Shown here piece by piece: positions 8,151 to 13,773 of a stretch of DNA of 16,486 bases. The stretch covers positions 1 through 16,486 of the forward strand of contig CAZVIQ010000015.1 in NCBI GenBank assembly GCA_964626795.1, given 5' to 3'. Source of the DNA: RGIG1840 sp964626795 (lineage in GTDB: Bacteria > Bacillota_I > Bacilli_A > RF39 > UBA660). The position numbers were made by a program, and so were the translations under genes. Under the pieces are notes generated by a model. That model searched no databases, was not told the origin of the DNA, and was given only the letters and a program-made list of their open reading frames with translations. Each line of letters begins with the position of its first letter. The first letter of the stretch is position 1.

Positions 8151-8169
8151 TTGGTAAATTTTTTCACAA
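8151..8169 (-). promoter_or_regulatory. Possible Rex-like or CRP/FNR-like operator upstream of pflB
   Basis: The minus strand reads TTGTGAAAAAATTTACCAA. The left half TTGTGAA matches the Rex consensus half-site exactly; the right half TTACCAA is degenerate against TTCACAA and the spacing is one base longer. Rex senses NADH/NAD and commonly controls fermentation genes such as pfl. The site lies about 80 bases upstream of the predicted start, unusual for simple repression. Confidence 0.3.
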
Positions 8170-8221
8170 AAAAACATTTCACTCTTTAGTCATTAAAGAA
8201 CAAAATATTTTTCTTAAGTTA

Positions 8222-8554
8222 TTACTTATTATTCTTTTTAATATTTAATGTACTTCCTATAAAATTAAATAATAAAGCTATTAAAAAATATCCCAGTACA
8301 TAAATAAATGCACTCGAATTCATATAAATATATACTGCAGGAATAAATAAAGCTCCTACTAATAAAGAATATACAATGTCTGTTTTAGATGATCTAATTC
8401 CATAAATTACTGAAGTAACTAAAAGTATAAACGGAATAACTGTTAATAAAATGAACATTGAGCTTCCTGTATCTACCATTAAAAGTGGTAGAAGATAAAA
8501 TGACAATAGATTGATTATTAAATATGGTAACATTCTTAATATTTTGTCTTTCAT
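8222..8554 (-). CDS. Small four-helix membrane protein, unknown function
   Basis: I do not recognise a family. The 110-residue protein is almost wholly hydrophobic, with four predicted membrane helices at about 9-26, 33-52, 60-77 and 80-103, short loops with few charges (MVDTGSS, RSSKTD), and a basic C-terminal tail (NIKKNNK) that should be cytoplasmic. The start is strongly supported by a full AAAGGAGG SD six bases upstream. It begins 40 bp after the GyrI-like gene with no terminator between, so the two are probably co-transcribed from the promoter ahead of the GyrI-like gene. Possible roles are a small integral-membrane partner or a minimal drug- or stress-related membrane protein, but nothing in the sequence decides this. 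The coding status is well supported by the SD and hydrophobic pattern. Confidence 0.75.
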   Translation of the reverse strand: MKDKILRMLPYLIINLLSFYLLPLLMVDTGSSMFILLTVIPFILLVTSVIYGIRSSKTDIVYSLLVGALFIPAVYIYMNSSAFIYVLGYFLIALLFNFIGSTLNIKKNNK

Positions 8555-8594
8555 TTTTTCCTCCTTTCAATATTCTGCTTCTTTTATAAAATTC

Positions 8595-9233
8595 TTATAC
8601 ATTTCGTTTCTTTACAGGATGTCTTAATATTGTTTTTAATTTTATTTTATCAGTTTTTCGTGGATCACTTAAATATATTTCATGATGATATCTTTTATCT
8701 GTTATGTCAATTTCATAGCCGTTTTCTTTCACATAGGCATGCATTAAATCGATAGTTTCTGGTTCAGTATCGTAAGGACCTTTATGCATACATTGAACAC
8801 AAAGTCCTTCATCGTAAGTAAAATATTCAACTTTAGAAAAGTCCACTCCTTTTTTCTTTGTTGCTTCAAGAATAGCCCACTTAAAATCTTCCTCTGTTAC
8901 AAAATCGGGTAATCTAATTAATGAAATCCATTCAAAAGTTTCTTTTTTAGAATAATCTACTCCCTTAATTCCTTCCTGCCACCAGAAACCTTCAAGAGGA
9001 GGAACTACATATTCAAAATAACCGGTTATTTTATAAGGTCCTTTATAACTCATTTTAATTGTAAAGGCAATGCTGTATAAAAGCCCTATTGCTTTTTTAT
9101 AGTCACCATTCTCATCATTAGGATTTCCTTTTCCTCTTACTGCAATAAAGTTCATTTTAGGAACTTCTATAATTGATGGTTTGTCCTTAGGTATATAAAA
9201 TTCTTTATACTCTTTTTTATAATCAAATGCCAT
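8595..9233 (-). CDS. GyrI-like small-molecule-binding domain protein
   Basis: The protein resembles the stand-alone GyrI-like (SOUL/BacR effector-binding fold) proteins that bind hydrophobic cations or other small ligands without a DNA-binding domain. Seen in the sequence: an N-terminal segment EVPKMNFIAVRGKGNPND, the central aromatic-rich EYVVPPLEGFWWQEG, the EDFKWAI helix, CMHKGPYDTEPETI, and the C-terminal YHHEIYLSDPRKT with LKTILRHPV, all usual in this group. I start it at the ATG at 9233, giving 212 residues: an AAAGGA SD lies eight bases upstream, and a good promoter lies inside the 23 further codons of open frame. No helix-turn-helix is visible, so it is not a MerR/AraC-type regulator in itself. 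The downstream gene is a membrane protein and the upstream neighbour an ABC exporter, a setting that suggests drug or toxic-compound handling. That link is inference. Confidence 0.85.
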   Translation of the reverse strand: MAFDYKKEYKEFYIPKDKPSIIEVPKMNFIAVRGKGNPNDENGDYKKAIGLLYSIAFTIKMSYKGPYKITGYFEYVVPPLEGFWWQEGIKGVDYSKKETFEWISLIRLPDFVTEEDFKWAILEATKKKGVDFSKVEYFTYDEGLCVQCMHKGPYDTEPETIDLMHAYVKENGYEIDITDKRYHHEIYLSDPRKTDKIKLKTILRHPVKKRNV

Positions 9234-9268
9234 ATTTATATTCCTTTCGTTATTGTAATTTCTATTTA

Positions 9269-9297
9269 ATATTACAGTATATTTCAGAAAAATGCAA
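9269..9297 (-). promoter_or_regulatory. Promoter of the GyrI-like gene
   Basis: The minus strand has TTGCAT (9292-9297), a 17-base spacer, and TAATAT (9269-9274). The predicted start is near 9262, about 29 bases before the ATG at 9233. The -35 hexamer is part of a 7-bp inverted repeat, AATGCAA (9291-9297) and TTGCATT (9331-9337), which could be a regulator site. Confidence 0.6.
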
Positions 9298-9349
9298 TAC
9301 ACCGCATTTTTTCTACATTTTAATATTTTTTTGCATTACATTGTATTTT

Positions 9350-9371
9350 AAAAGAGAAATTTCTTTCTCTT
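9350..9371 (-). terminator. Possible weak terminator of the ABC exporter
   Basis: The minus strand forms an 8-bp stem AAGAGAAA/TTTCTCTT (9364-9371 with 9352-9359) closed by a GAAA tetraloop. It overlaps the stop codon of the exporter gene. Only four T, two of them in the stem, follow before AAAA, so termination may be partial. Confidence 0.45.
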
Positions 9372-11103
9372 ATACATCTGAAGATTCTGTGGTATATAAG
9401 TTTCTATATATTTCACATCTTTCTAACAATTCTTTATGATTACCTTTATCTAAAAGTTTTCCTTTTTCAATTATATTAATAATGTCAGCGTCAATTATAG
9501 TTGAAAGACGATGAGCCACTATAATAACTGTATGAGTTTTGACAAGTTCATCAATAGTTCTTTTTATATATTCTTGTGATTCGTTATCAAGTGCACTAGT
9601 AGCTTCATCAAATAAAACTATCTTAGTATCTAAAAGAAGTGTTCTTGCTATTGCAAGTCTTTGTTTCTGACCACCAGATAAGTTTATTCCACCTTCTCCT
9701 ATTACTGTTTTATATTTAAGAGGTAGACTCATAATATAGTCATCTATATATGCTTTCTTACACACTTCTCTTACTTCTTTTAAAGTTACATTTTCTTTAA
9801 CTAATTTAAAGTTTTCAAAAATTGTTAAATTAAACAGAAATGGTGCTTGTCTTATAACAGATATACTATTTCTTAAAGACTTTTCAGTTAAATCCTTTAT
9901 ATTGACATTATCAATCAGTATTTCTCCTTCAGTTGTATCAAAATATCTAAGTAATAGATTAAATATCGTACTTTTTCCATTTCCACTTCTACCTACTACT
10001 GCGATTTTTTTATTAGGTTCAAATGTTAAATTAAGATTGTTTAATATGTTGTTTTCTTTCTCACTATACTTAAAGCTTACACTTTTAAATTCAACTACAC
10101 CTTTAATATTCTTAAGATTAGTTTCACCAAACTTTTCATCCTGATATAATTTGTTATTTATTATTTCATCTATTCTTTTTAGTGATACTGTTATCTTATT
10201 ATAATTTACACCAAAATCACTTATACTTTGAACTATTTCATCTATTCTCCAAATATAGTTAACTATTAAAATAAATATGCTATAAACAATATGACCTTGA
10301 ATAAATAAATATCCTGTAGTAAGTAAAATCATAAACTGCAATATAAAATATATAAAGTTATTCAAGCTGTAATATGTTATTTCATATCTTCTGATTTTCT
10401 TACTATTTTTAAATAATTCATCAACATTCTTAAAAATGTTTCTTTCAACATTTTCTTTTATTCCCAAAGATTTTATTTCTCTTATTCCAGTTATATTTTC
10501 TGTTGCAGTTTTTACATATTTATCAGATTCTTTCTTTATTTCTTCCTGTGTCTTCTTTATTTTTGGAAAAAATTTATATGAAATGAATCCCATTACAAAT
10601 GCAAATACCATCATTTCTATACCAACCCAGACTGAAATTCTAAAGGATAATATCACTACAACAAGAACAACAAGCGTTTTAACAATTAACTTAATTAATT
10701 TAGATAATAGTTCCATTACTCTATCAGGATCTGTATATAATCTGTTAATAAATTCTCCAACACCAATTTCCTCAAAAGCTGCACTTGGCAAATTATCTAT
10801 TTTAGTATATAAATCTTTACTAACACTTTTAACAAATTTAATTTCTAGATAATTATATAAAAAATCTCTCGGTATCTGTAAGAATGAATAGACAAAGATA
10901 TTTATACTTTGCCAGAATATCAAATATTTTACAAATTCATTAAATTCTTTTGCTATTAAAAGTTCAAGTGATCTACCCCATATATAAGCACTTACTATTT
11001 GGGGAAAATAAGTTATAAACACTAAAAAGATATAAAGAAATAATTTAAATTTTTCATCTTTTAGATAATTCCATAATATTTTAAAATTTTTTGCTTTTTT
11101 CAT
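9370..11103 (-). CDS. ABC-type exporter, fused membrane and ATPase domains (multidrug/lipid type)
   Basis: A type I ABC half-transporter acting as a dimer in the cytoplasmic membrane. The N-terminal membrane domain (about 1-325) has hydrophobic segments near 20-42, 59-77, 140-157, 158-178, 247-265 and 268-286. The ATPase domain is intact: Walker A GRSGNGKST (371-379), Q-loop Gln419, signature LSGGQ (475-479), Walker B IVLFDE (495-500) with catalytic Glu500, and H-loop His531. At 577 residues it has normal length; no peptidase C39 domain or lantibiotic-type features are seen, so the substrate is open (drug, lipid or peptide). An AAAGGAGG SD lies seven bases upstream. No second half-transporter is adjacent, so it is a homodimer or pairs with a distant gene. 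It is preceded by a leader ORF plus terminator/antiterminator, which suggests induction by ribosome-targeting compounds. Confidence 0.94.
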   Translation of the reverse strand: MKKAKNFKILWNYLKDEKFKLFLYIFLVFITYFPQIVSAYIWGRSLELLIAKEFNEFVKYLIFWQSINIFVYSFLQIPRDFLYNYLEIKFVKSVSKDLYTKIDNLPSAAFEEIGVGEFINRLYTDPDRVMELLSKLIKLIVKTLVVLVVVILSFRISVWVGIEMMVFAFVMGFISYKFFPKIKKTQEEIKKESDKYVKTATENITGIREIKSLGIKENVERNIFKNVDELFKNSKKIRRYEITYYSLNNFIYFILQFMILLTTGYLFIQGHIVYSIFILIVNYIWRIDEIVQSISDFGVNYNKITVSLKRIDEIINNKLYQDEKFGETNLKNIKGVVEFKSVSFKYSEKENNILNNLNLTFEPNKKIAVVGRSGNGKSTIFNLLLRYFDTTEGEILIDNVNIKDLTEKSLRNSISVIRQAPFLFNLTIFENFKLVKENVTLKEVREVCKKAYIDDYIMSLPLKYKTVIGEGGINLSGGQKQRLAIARTLLLDTKIVLFDEATSALDNESQEYIKRTIDELVKTHTVIIVAHRLSTIIDADIINIIEKGKLLDKGNHKELLERCEIYRNLYTTESSDV

Positions 11104-11124
11104 AATCGTTCCTCCTTTTAAATT

Positions 11125-11150
11125 AAAAAACTACTATAAATAATAGTAGT
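11125..11150 (-). terminator. Intrinsic terminator (attenuator) just upstream of the exporter SD
   Basis: The minus strand has an 8-bp perfect stem, ACTACTAT/ATAGTAGT (11143-11150 with 11130-11137), a 5-nt loop, and then T at 11129-11125, making six T with the last stem base. It ends only about 7 bases before the SD of the ABC exporter, so it can only act on that gene's own leader transcript. Confidence 0.75.
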
Positions 11151-11168
11151 ATATATTTTAAAACGAGA

Positions 11169-11243
11169 TTAAAATAAGTGGGAATAATGTCCCTTTATAC
11201 TATTATTTATATACATTACATTTGAGTTTTCAAAAAACTTCAT
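11169..11243 (-). CDS. 24-residue leader peptide of the ABC exporter attenuator
   Basis: A short ORF begins at the ATG at 11243 and ends at a TAA (11169-11171). It starts MKFFENSNVMY and ends GHYSHLF. Its SD AAAGGAG (11251-11257) is seven bases from the ATG, as strong as those of the large genes, so translation is likely. It begins about 23 nt into the predicted transcript and precedes the terminator. Its codons 11-16 form one arm of the antiterminator, and codons 20-23 pair back to its own initiation region. The peptide has no signal sequence or recognisable domain. Its role is probably to position a ribosome, as BmrB does for bmrCD, rather than to act as a free peptide. Confidence 0.65.
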   Translation of the reverse strand: MKFFENSNVMYINNSIKGHYSHLF

Positions 11244-11272
11244 ATTCCCACTCCTTTCTTCAAATTTATTTG

Positions 11273-11301
11273 ATTTTATCATACAATATAAGTGCTGTCA
11301 A
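11273..11301 (-). promoter_or_regulatory. Strong promoter of the exporter leader transcript
   Basis: The minus strand carries a perfect TTGACA (11296-11301), a 17-base spacer and TAAAAT (11273-11278) extended by TGA (11279-11281). Transcription would start near 11266, directly before the leader SD. This is the best promoter in the window, which suits a gene normally held off by attenuation or repression. Confidence 0.85.
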
Positions 11302-11306
11302 CACTT
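11290..11306. promoter_or_regulatory. Candidate operator palindrome over the exporter -35
   Basis: AAGTGCTGTCAACACTT is a 17-bp odd-length palindrome with seven of eight base pairs matching. It covers the whole -35 hexamer. In this AT-rich setting its GC content and symmetry stand out. A repressor bound here would block RNA polymerase. Confidence 0.45.
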
Positions 11307-11455
11307 TTATGTTTACAATTTTAATTTATAAATTAAATTTATATGAATAAATTCATCTGCTGAGGTGTTTCTATATACATGATTACTATATTAAACTTAT
11401 TAATCTAGAGTTCAATAATGGTAATGTTTTGTAATTATGCTTTTTTAGAAACTTA
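11307..11455. other. Intergenic stretch between the exporter promoter and truA
   Basis: This AT-rich stretch holds a perfect 18-bp palindrome TTTAATTTATAAATTAAA (11320-11337), centred about 62 bases upstream of the predicted exporter transcript start, where an UP element or activator site would lie. No terminator for the ecf-truA operon was recognised. No convincing ORF is present; the nine-codon plus-strand frame at 11379-11408 is too short to support. Confidence 0.5.
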
Positions 11456-12181
11456 CTAGTAATTCACTTTATTTAAATACAATCCATGAGGTACAGCTGT
11501 TTTTGCGTTTTCTGTTCTATCTTTGTTTTTAAATAATTGAGATATTATAGAAATATCTTTTTTACCTTCATTTATTTCAAGCATTAAACCTACTATATTC
11601 CTAACCATATATCTTAAAAATCCAGTAGAGTTTATATAAATATTTACATATTCTTTTTCTTTTACTATTTTTATATAATTTATTCTTCTTACAGAATTTT
11701 CTTCTCCTATACCTGTAGTGAATGCTTTAAAATCATGTTTTCCTTCTAATTTATTAGCAACTTTTTTTAATAATGGTATATTTATAGGTTTTTTATATTC
11801 TAAAGAGTAACTGCGTTTAACGGGATCATATTCTCCCGTATATATTTTATAAACATATTCTTTATTTTTAACATTATATCTGGCATGAAAATCATTAGAA
11901 ACAAATTTAATGTTTTTAATATAAATACTTCCGTCACACATTTTGTTAATAGAATCTTTAAGTATATTTATGTCTTTTTCTTTTTCACTGTCAAAATGGG
12001 CATAGAAATCCAGTGCATGAACTCCTCTGTCAGTTCTGGAACATCCTATCAAATTTATTTTTTCATTAAATATTTGAGATATTGTTTTTTCAAGCGTTTC
12101 TTCTACAGTTATTTTATCTTTCTGAATCTGAAATCCATAATAGGATGAACCGTCATATTTAAAATTTATTAAGTAACGCAT
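11456..12181 (-). CDS. truA: tRNA pseudouridine(38-40) synthase
   Basis: It isomerises uridine to pseudouridine at positions 38-40 in the anticodon arm of many tRNAs. I start it at the ATG at 12181 (241 residues, beginning MRYLINFKYDG like the family); the frame is open eight codons further, but this ATG follows an AAAGGGGTG SD. The catalytic aspartate is Asp51 in SRTDRGVHALDFYAHF. KNKEYVYKI, EGKHDFKAFT and the C-terminal FLRYMVRNIVGLMLEI are further TruA signatures. It overlaps the end of ecfT by 23 bp, so it is the last gene of the ecfA1'-ecfA2'-ecfT-truA unit. The same ecf-truA order is conserved in many Firmicutes next to ribosomal protein operons, but no ribosomal gene is adjacent here. 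Confidence 0.96.
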   Translation of the reverse strand: MRYLINFKYDGSSYYGFQIQKDKITVEETLEKTISQIFNEKINLIGCSRTDRGVHALDFYAHFDSEKEKDINILKDSINKMCDGSIYIKNIKFVSNDFHARYNVKNKEYVYKIYTGEYDPVKRSYSLEYKKPINIPLLKKVANKLEGKHDFKAFTTGIGEENSVRRINYIKIVKEKEYVNIYINSTGFLRYMVRNIVGLMLEINEGKKDISIISQLFKNKDRTENAKTAVPHGLYLNKVNY

Positions 12182-12935
12182 CAAGTACACCCCTTTCATA
12201 AGCATCTAAAATAATTAAAGATGTGAATACTAAAAAATAAATTAAATCATTAAATCCAAAATGATTAACTCTATAATTAGTTCTATACTTTTTATAATCA
12301 TACATTCTTAAATTAGCTTCATTTCTTATACTTCTCATTTTTCTTTTAGTAATATAATATGCACTTCCAAACATTTTTCTTTTAACAAAAAATCTACTTA
12401 TTATATCGGCATAACTATAATTAATACCTCTTGCTTCGACTGCTTTTAAAACAATATATTCATTTGTAATAAGCATTGGTATAAATCTTATTGCATTTAC
12501 TATTCCATTTATAAACTTACTTAAATTAATACTAAAAATATTAAATAAATTTAAAAACTTTTCTATTCCATATGAAAGTTCACTTGGAGAAGTTGTAAAT
12601 GTTAATACAGATATAATTATAATACTCATTACTATCTTTAAAATTATTATTATAGTTAAAGATATTTTTACAGAACTTAAAAGGAGTGCAAATGTTAAAA
12701 ATGTCAGTATGTATCTCGTACTAAATATTATGTTAAAATAAAATCTAAAAGGTACTAATGAAATTAACATTATAAACACTAGAAATGCAAACATTATAAA
12801 ATGTAGTCTTAATGACAAACTGCTTATCAGGAATATTACATATAACAGCAAGCAAATAAATTTATTAGTCGGATTAAGTTTATGAATTATACTATTAATT
12901 GGATAAAAGTTTCCAAGAGTAGTTCTAGAATACAT
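12159..12935 (-). CDS. ecfT: ECF transporter transmembrane component EcfT
   Basis: EcfT is the scaffold that couples two ATPases to membrane S-components for uptake of vitamins and other micronutrients. The 258-residue protein begins with the family pattern SIIHKLNPTNKF (15-26), followed by hydrophobic segments at about 27-60, 65-90 and 92-112. The long cytoplasmic coupling region carries the first signature ARG at 168-170 (KAVEARGINYS). The second signature, normally a similar XRX, appears as LRM (209-211), keeping only the arginine. A last membrane helix lies near 229-247. The SD is AAGGGGGTG seven bases upstream. It overlaps ecfA2' by 11 bp and truA by 23 bp. Its two adjacent ATPases look catalytically dead, so whether this complex still transports is an open question. 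Confidence 0.87.
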   Translation of the reverse strand: MYSRTTLGNFYPINSIIHKLNPTNKFICLLLYVIFLISSLSLRLHFIMFAFLVFIMLISLVPFRFYFNIIFSTRYILTFLTFALLLSSVKISLTIIIILKIVMSIIIISVLTFTTSPSELSYGIEKFLNLFNIFSINLSKFINGIVNAIRFIPMLITNEYIVLKAVEARGINYSYADIISRFFVKRKMFGSAYYITKRKMRSIRNEANLRMYDYKKYRTNYRVNHFGFNDLIYFLVFTSLIILDAYERGVLDALLNKF

Positions 12936-13773
12936 TTCTATACACCCCCTTGATTAAATCTTTTATATCCTTATAATCTTCAAGTTTTATATTTTTTTTA
13001 TCTCTAACTACTTTTATAATATCTACTATTTTTGGAACATTTAAATTACATTCATCTAAAAGTTCTTCATTTTTTAAAATGTTTACTTCTCCACTTTTTA
13101 CTAACTTTGTAAGATTCATAAGAATTATTTCATCAGATAAACTATATGCAAAATCAGTGTTTTTAGTTAAAAGTATAATTGTTTTCTTATATTTGTCTTT
13201 TAATAGTTTAATTAATCTTATAATACTATCTATTTCTTCTTTTCTAAGACCAATAGTTATTTCATCAAGAATTATTATTTCAGGATTATAAATTATAATT
13301 GAAGCAAGTGCAACTTTTTTAGCATTATTAAGTGATAATCCAAGAGGAAAAGCTTTAAGATATTTCTCATCTAATCCTACCATCTTTAAAGCATCTCTTA
13401 CTCTTTTATCCAGGTCGTCTTTTTTATATTTAAAGCTATATGCACCAAATGCTATTTCATCAAAGACTGTTTTACAAAAAAACATATCATATGGATTTTT
13501 AAGAACATATCCTATACTTTTTCTAAGCATGTTTACATTCTTTATAATTTTACCATCATTATAGAATTCTTTAATTCTTATTATACCTTTAGATGGTCTT
13601 ATTAAAGCATCTACTAACTCTGCGATTGCTGTTTTACCACTGTTGGAAGAACCCACTATAGAAGTAATAGTATTTTCTTTAATATCAAAAGATACATCAT
13701 TTAAAATAGTTTTTTCAAGTGGTGTTCCTTTATTTATAATTAGACTTACTTTTTCAAACTTTATTATTTCCAT
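12925..13773 (-). CDS. ecfA2: ECF transporter ATPase-like protein EcfA2 with degenerate catalytic motifs
   Basis: Position, order and architecture match EcfA2, the second ATPase of ECF transporters. The fold is complete (282 residues): Walker A GSSNSGKT (41-48) keeps Lys and Thr, and Walker B IIILDE (166-171) keeps Asp and Glu. Other motifs are altered. The Q-loop, normally VFQNP, is YVLKNP with Lys92 for Gln. The signature, normally LSGGQ, is LSLNN (146-150). The H-loop, normally ITHD, is LTKNT, with Lys204 for His. The C-terminal EcfA extension (about 225-282, LNVPKIVDIIKVV) is retained. ATP binding at this P-loop is plausible but turnover is doubtful. It overlaps ecfA1' by 10 bp and ecfT by 11 bp. 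It could be mistaken for a generic ABC ATPase, but the neighbours decide it. Confidence 0.85.
   Translation of the reverse strand: MEIIKFEKVSLIINKGTPLEKTILNDVSFDIKENTITSIVGSSNSGKTAIAELVDALIRPSKGIIRIKEFYNDGKIIKNVNMLRKSIGYVLKNPYDMFFCKTVFDEIAFGAYSFKYKKDDLDKRVRDALKMVGLDEKYLKAFPLGLSLNNAKKVALASIIIYNPEIIILDEITIGLRKEEIDSIIRLIKLLKDKYKKTIILLTKNTDFAYSLSDEIILMNLTKLVKSGEVNILKNEELLDECNLNVPKIVDIIKVVRDKKNIKLEDYKDIKDLIKGVYRNVF

Larger units (their letters stand above)
11104..11266 (-). promoter_or_regulatory. Ribosome-mediated transcription attenuator in the 5' leader of the ABC exporter
   Basis: Three helices can be drawn on the minus-strand RNA. P1 is 9 bp, AGTGGGAAT/ATTCCCACT (11244-11252 with 11177-11185); it joins the leader-ORF SD/start spacer to codons 20-23. 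P2 is a perfect 14-bp antiterminator pairing 11198-11211 (leader codons 11-16) with 11135-11148. P3 is the terminator (11143-11150 with 11130-11137), which P2 destroys because both use the same bases. P1 and P2 interlock topologically and should compete. A ribosome stalled early in the leader would block P1 and leave P2 free, allowing read-through into the exporter. The pairings are seen directly; the mechanism is inferred from known cases such as bmrB-bmrCD of Bacillus subtilis. Confidence 0.65.

Noticed and set aside
9234..9302. N-terminal extension of 23 codons for the GyrI-like protein
   Set aside because: It lacks an SD, matches nothing expected of the family, and contains the -35/-10 pair that most likely drives the gene; the ATG at 9233 has a good SD.
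10436..10852. Plus-strand open frame of 138 codons inside the ABC exporter
   Set aside because: It lies antisense within a clearly conserved gene, has no SD, and its residues read as a frame shadow of AT-rich coding DNA. The same holds for the other plus-strand frames inside the exporter, truA and the ecf genes.
11379..11408. Nine-codon plus-strand ORF after a GAGGTG sequence
   Set aside because: Too short, with SD spacing too long, no promoter, and no downstream gene on that strand to regulate.
12182..12205. Eight extra N-terminal codons for truA
   Set aside because: The family begins at the MRYLINF segment, and the AAAGGGGTG SD that serves this ATG lies within the extension.
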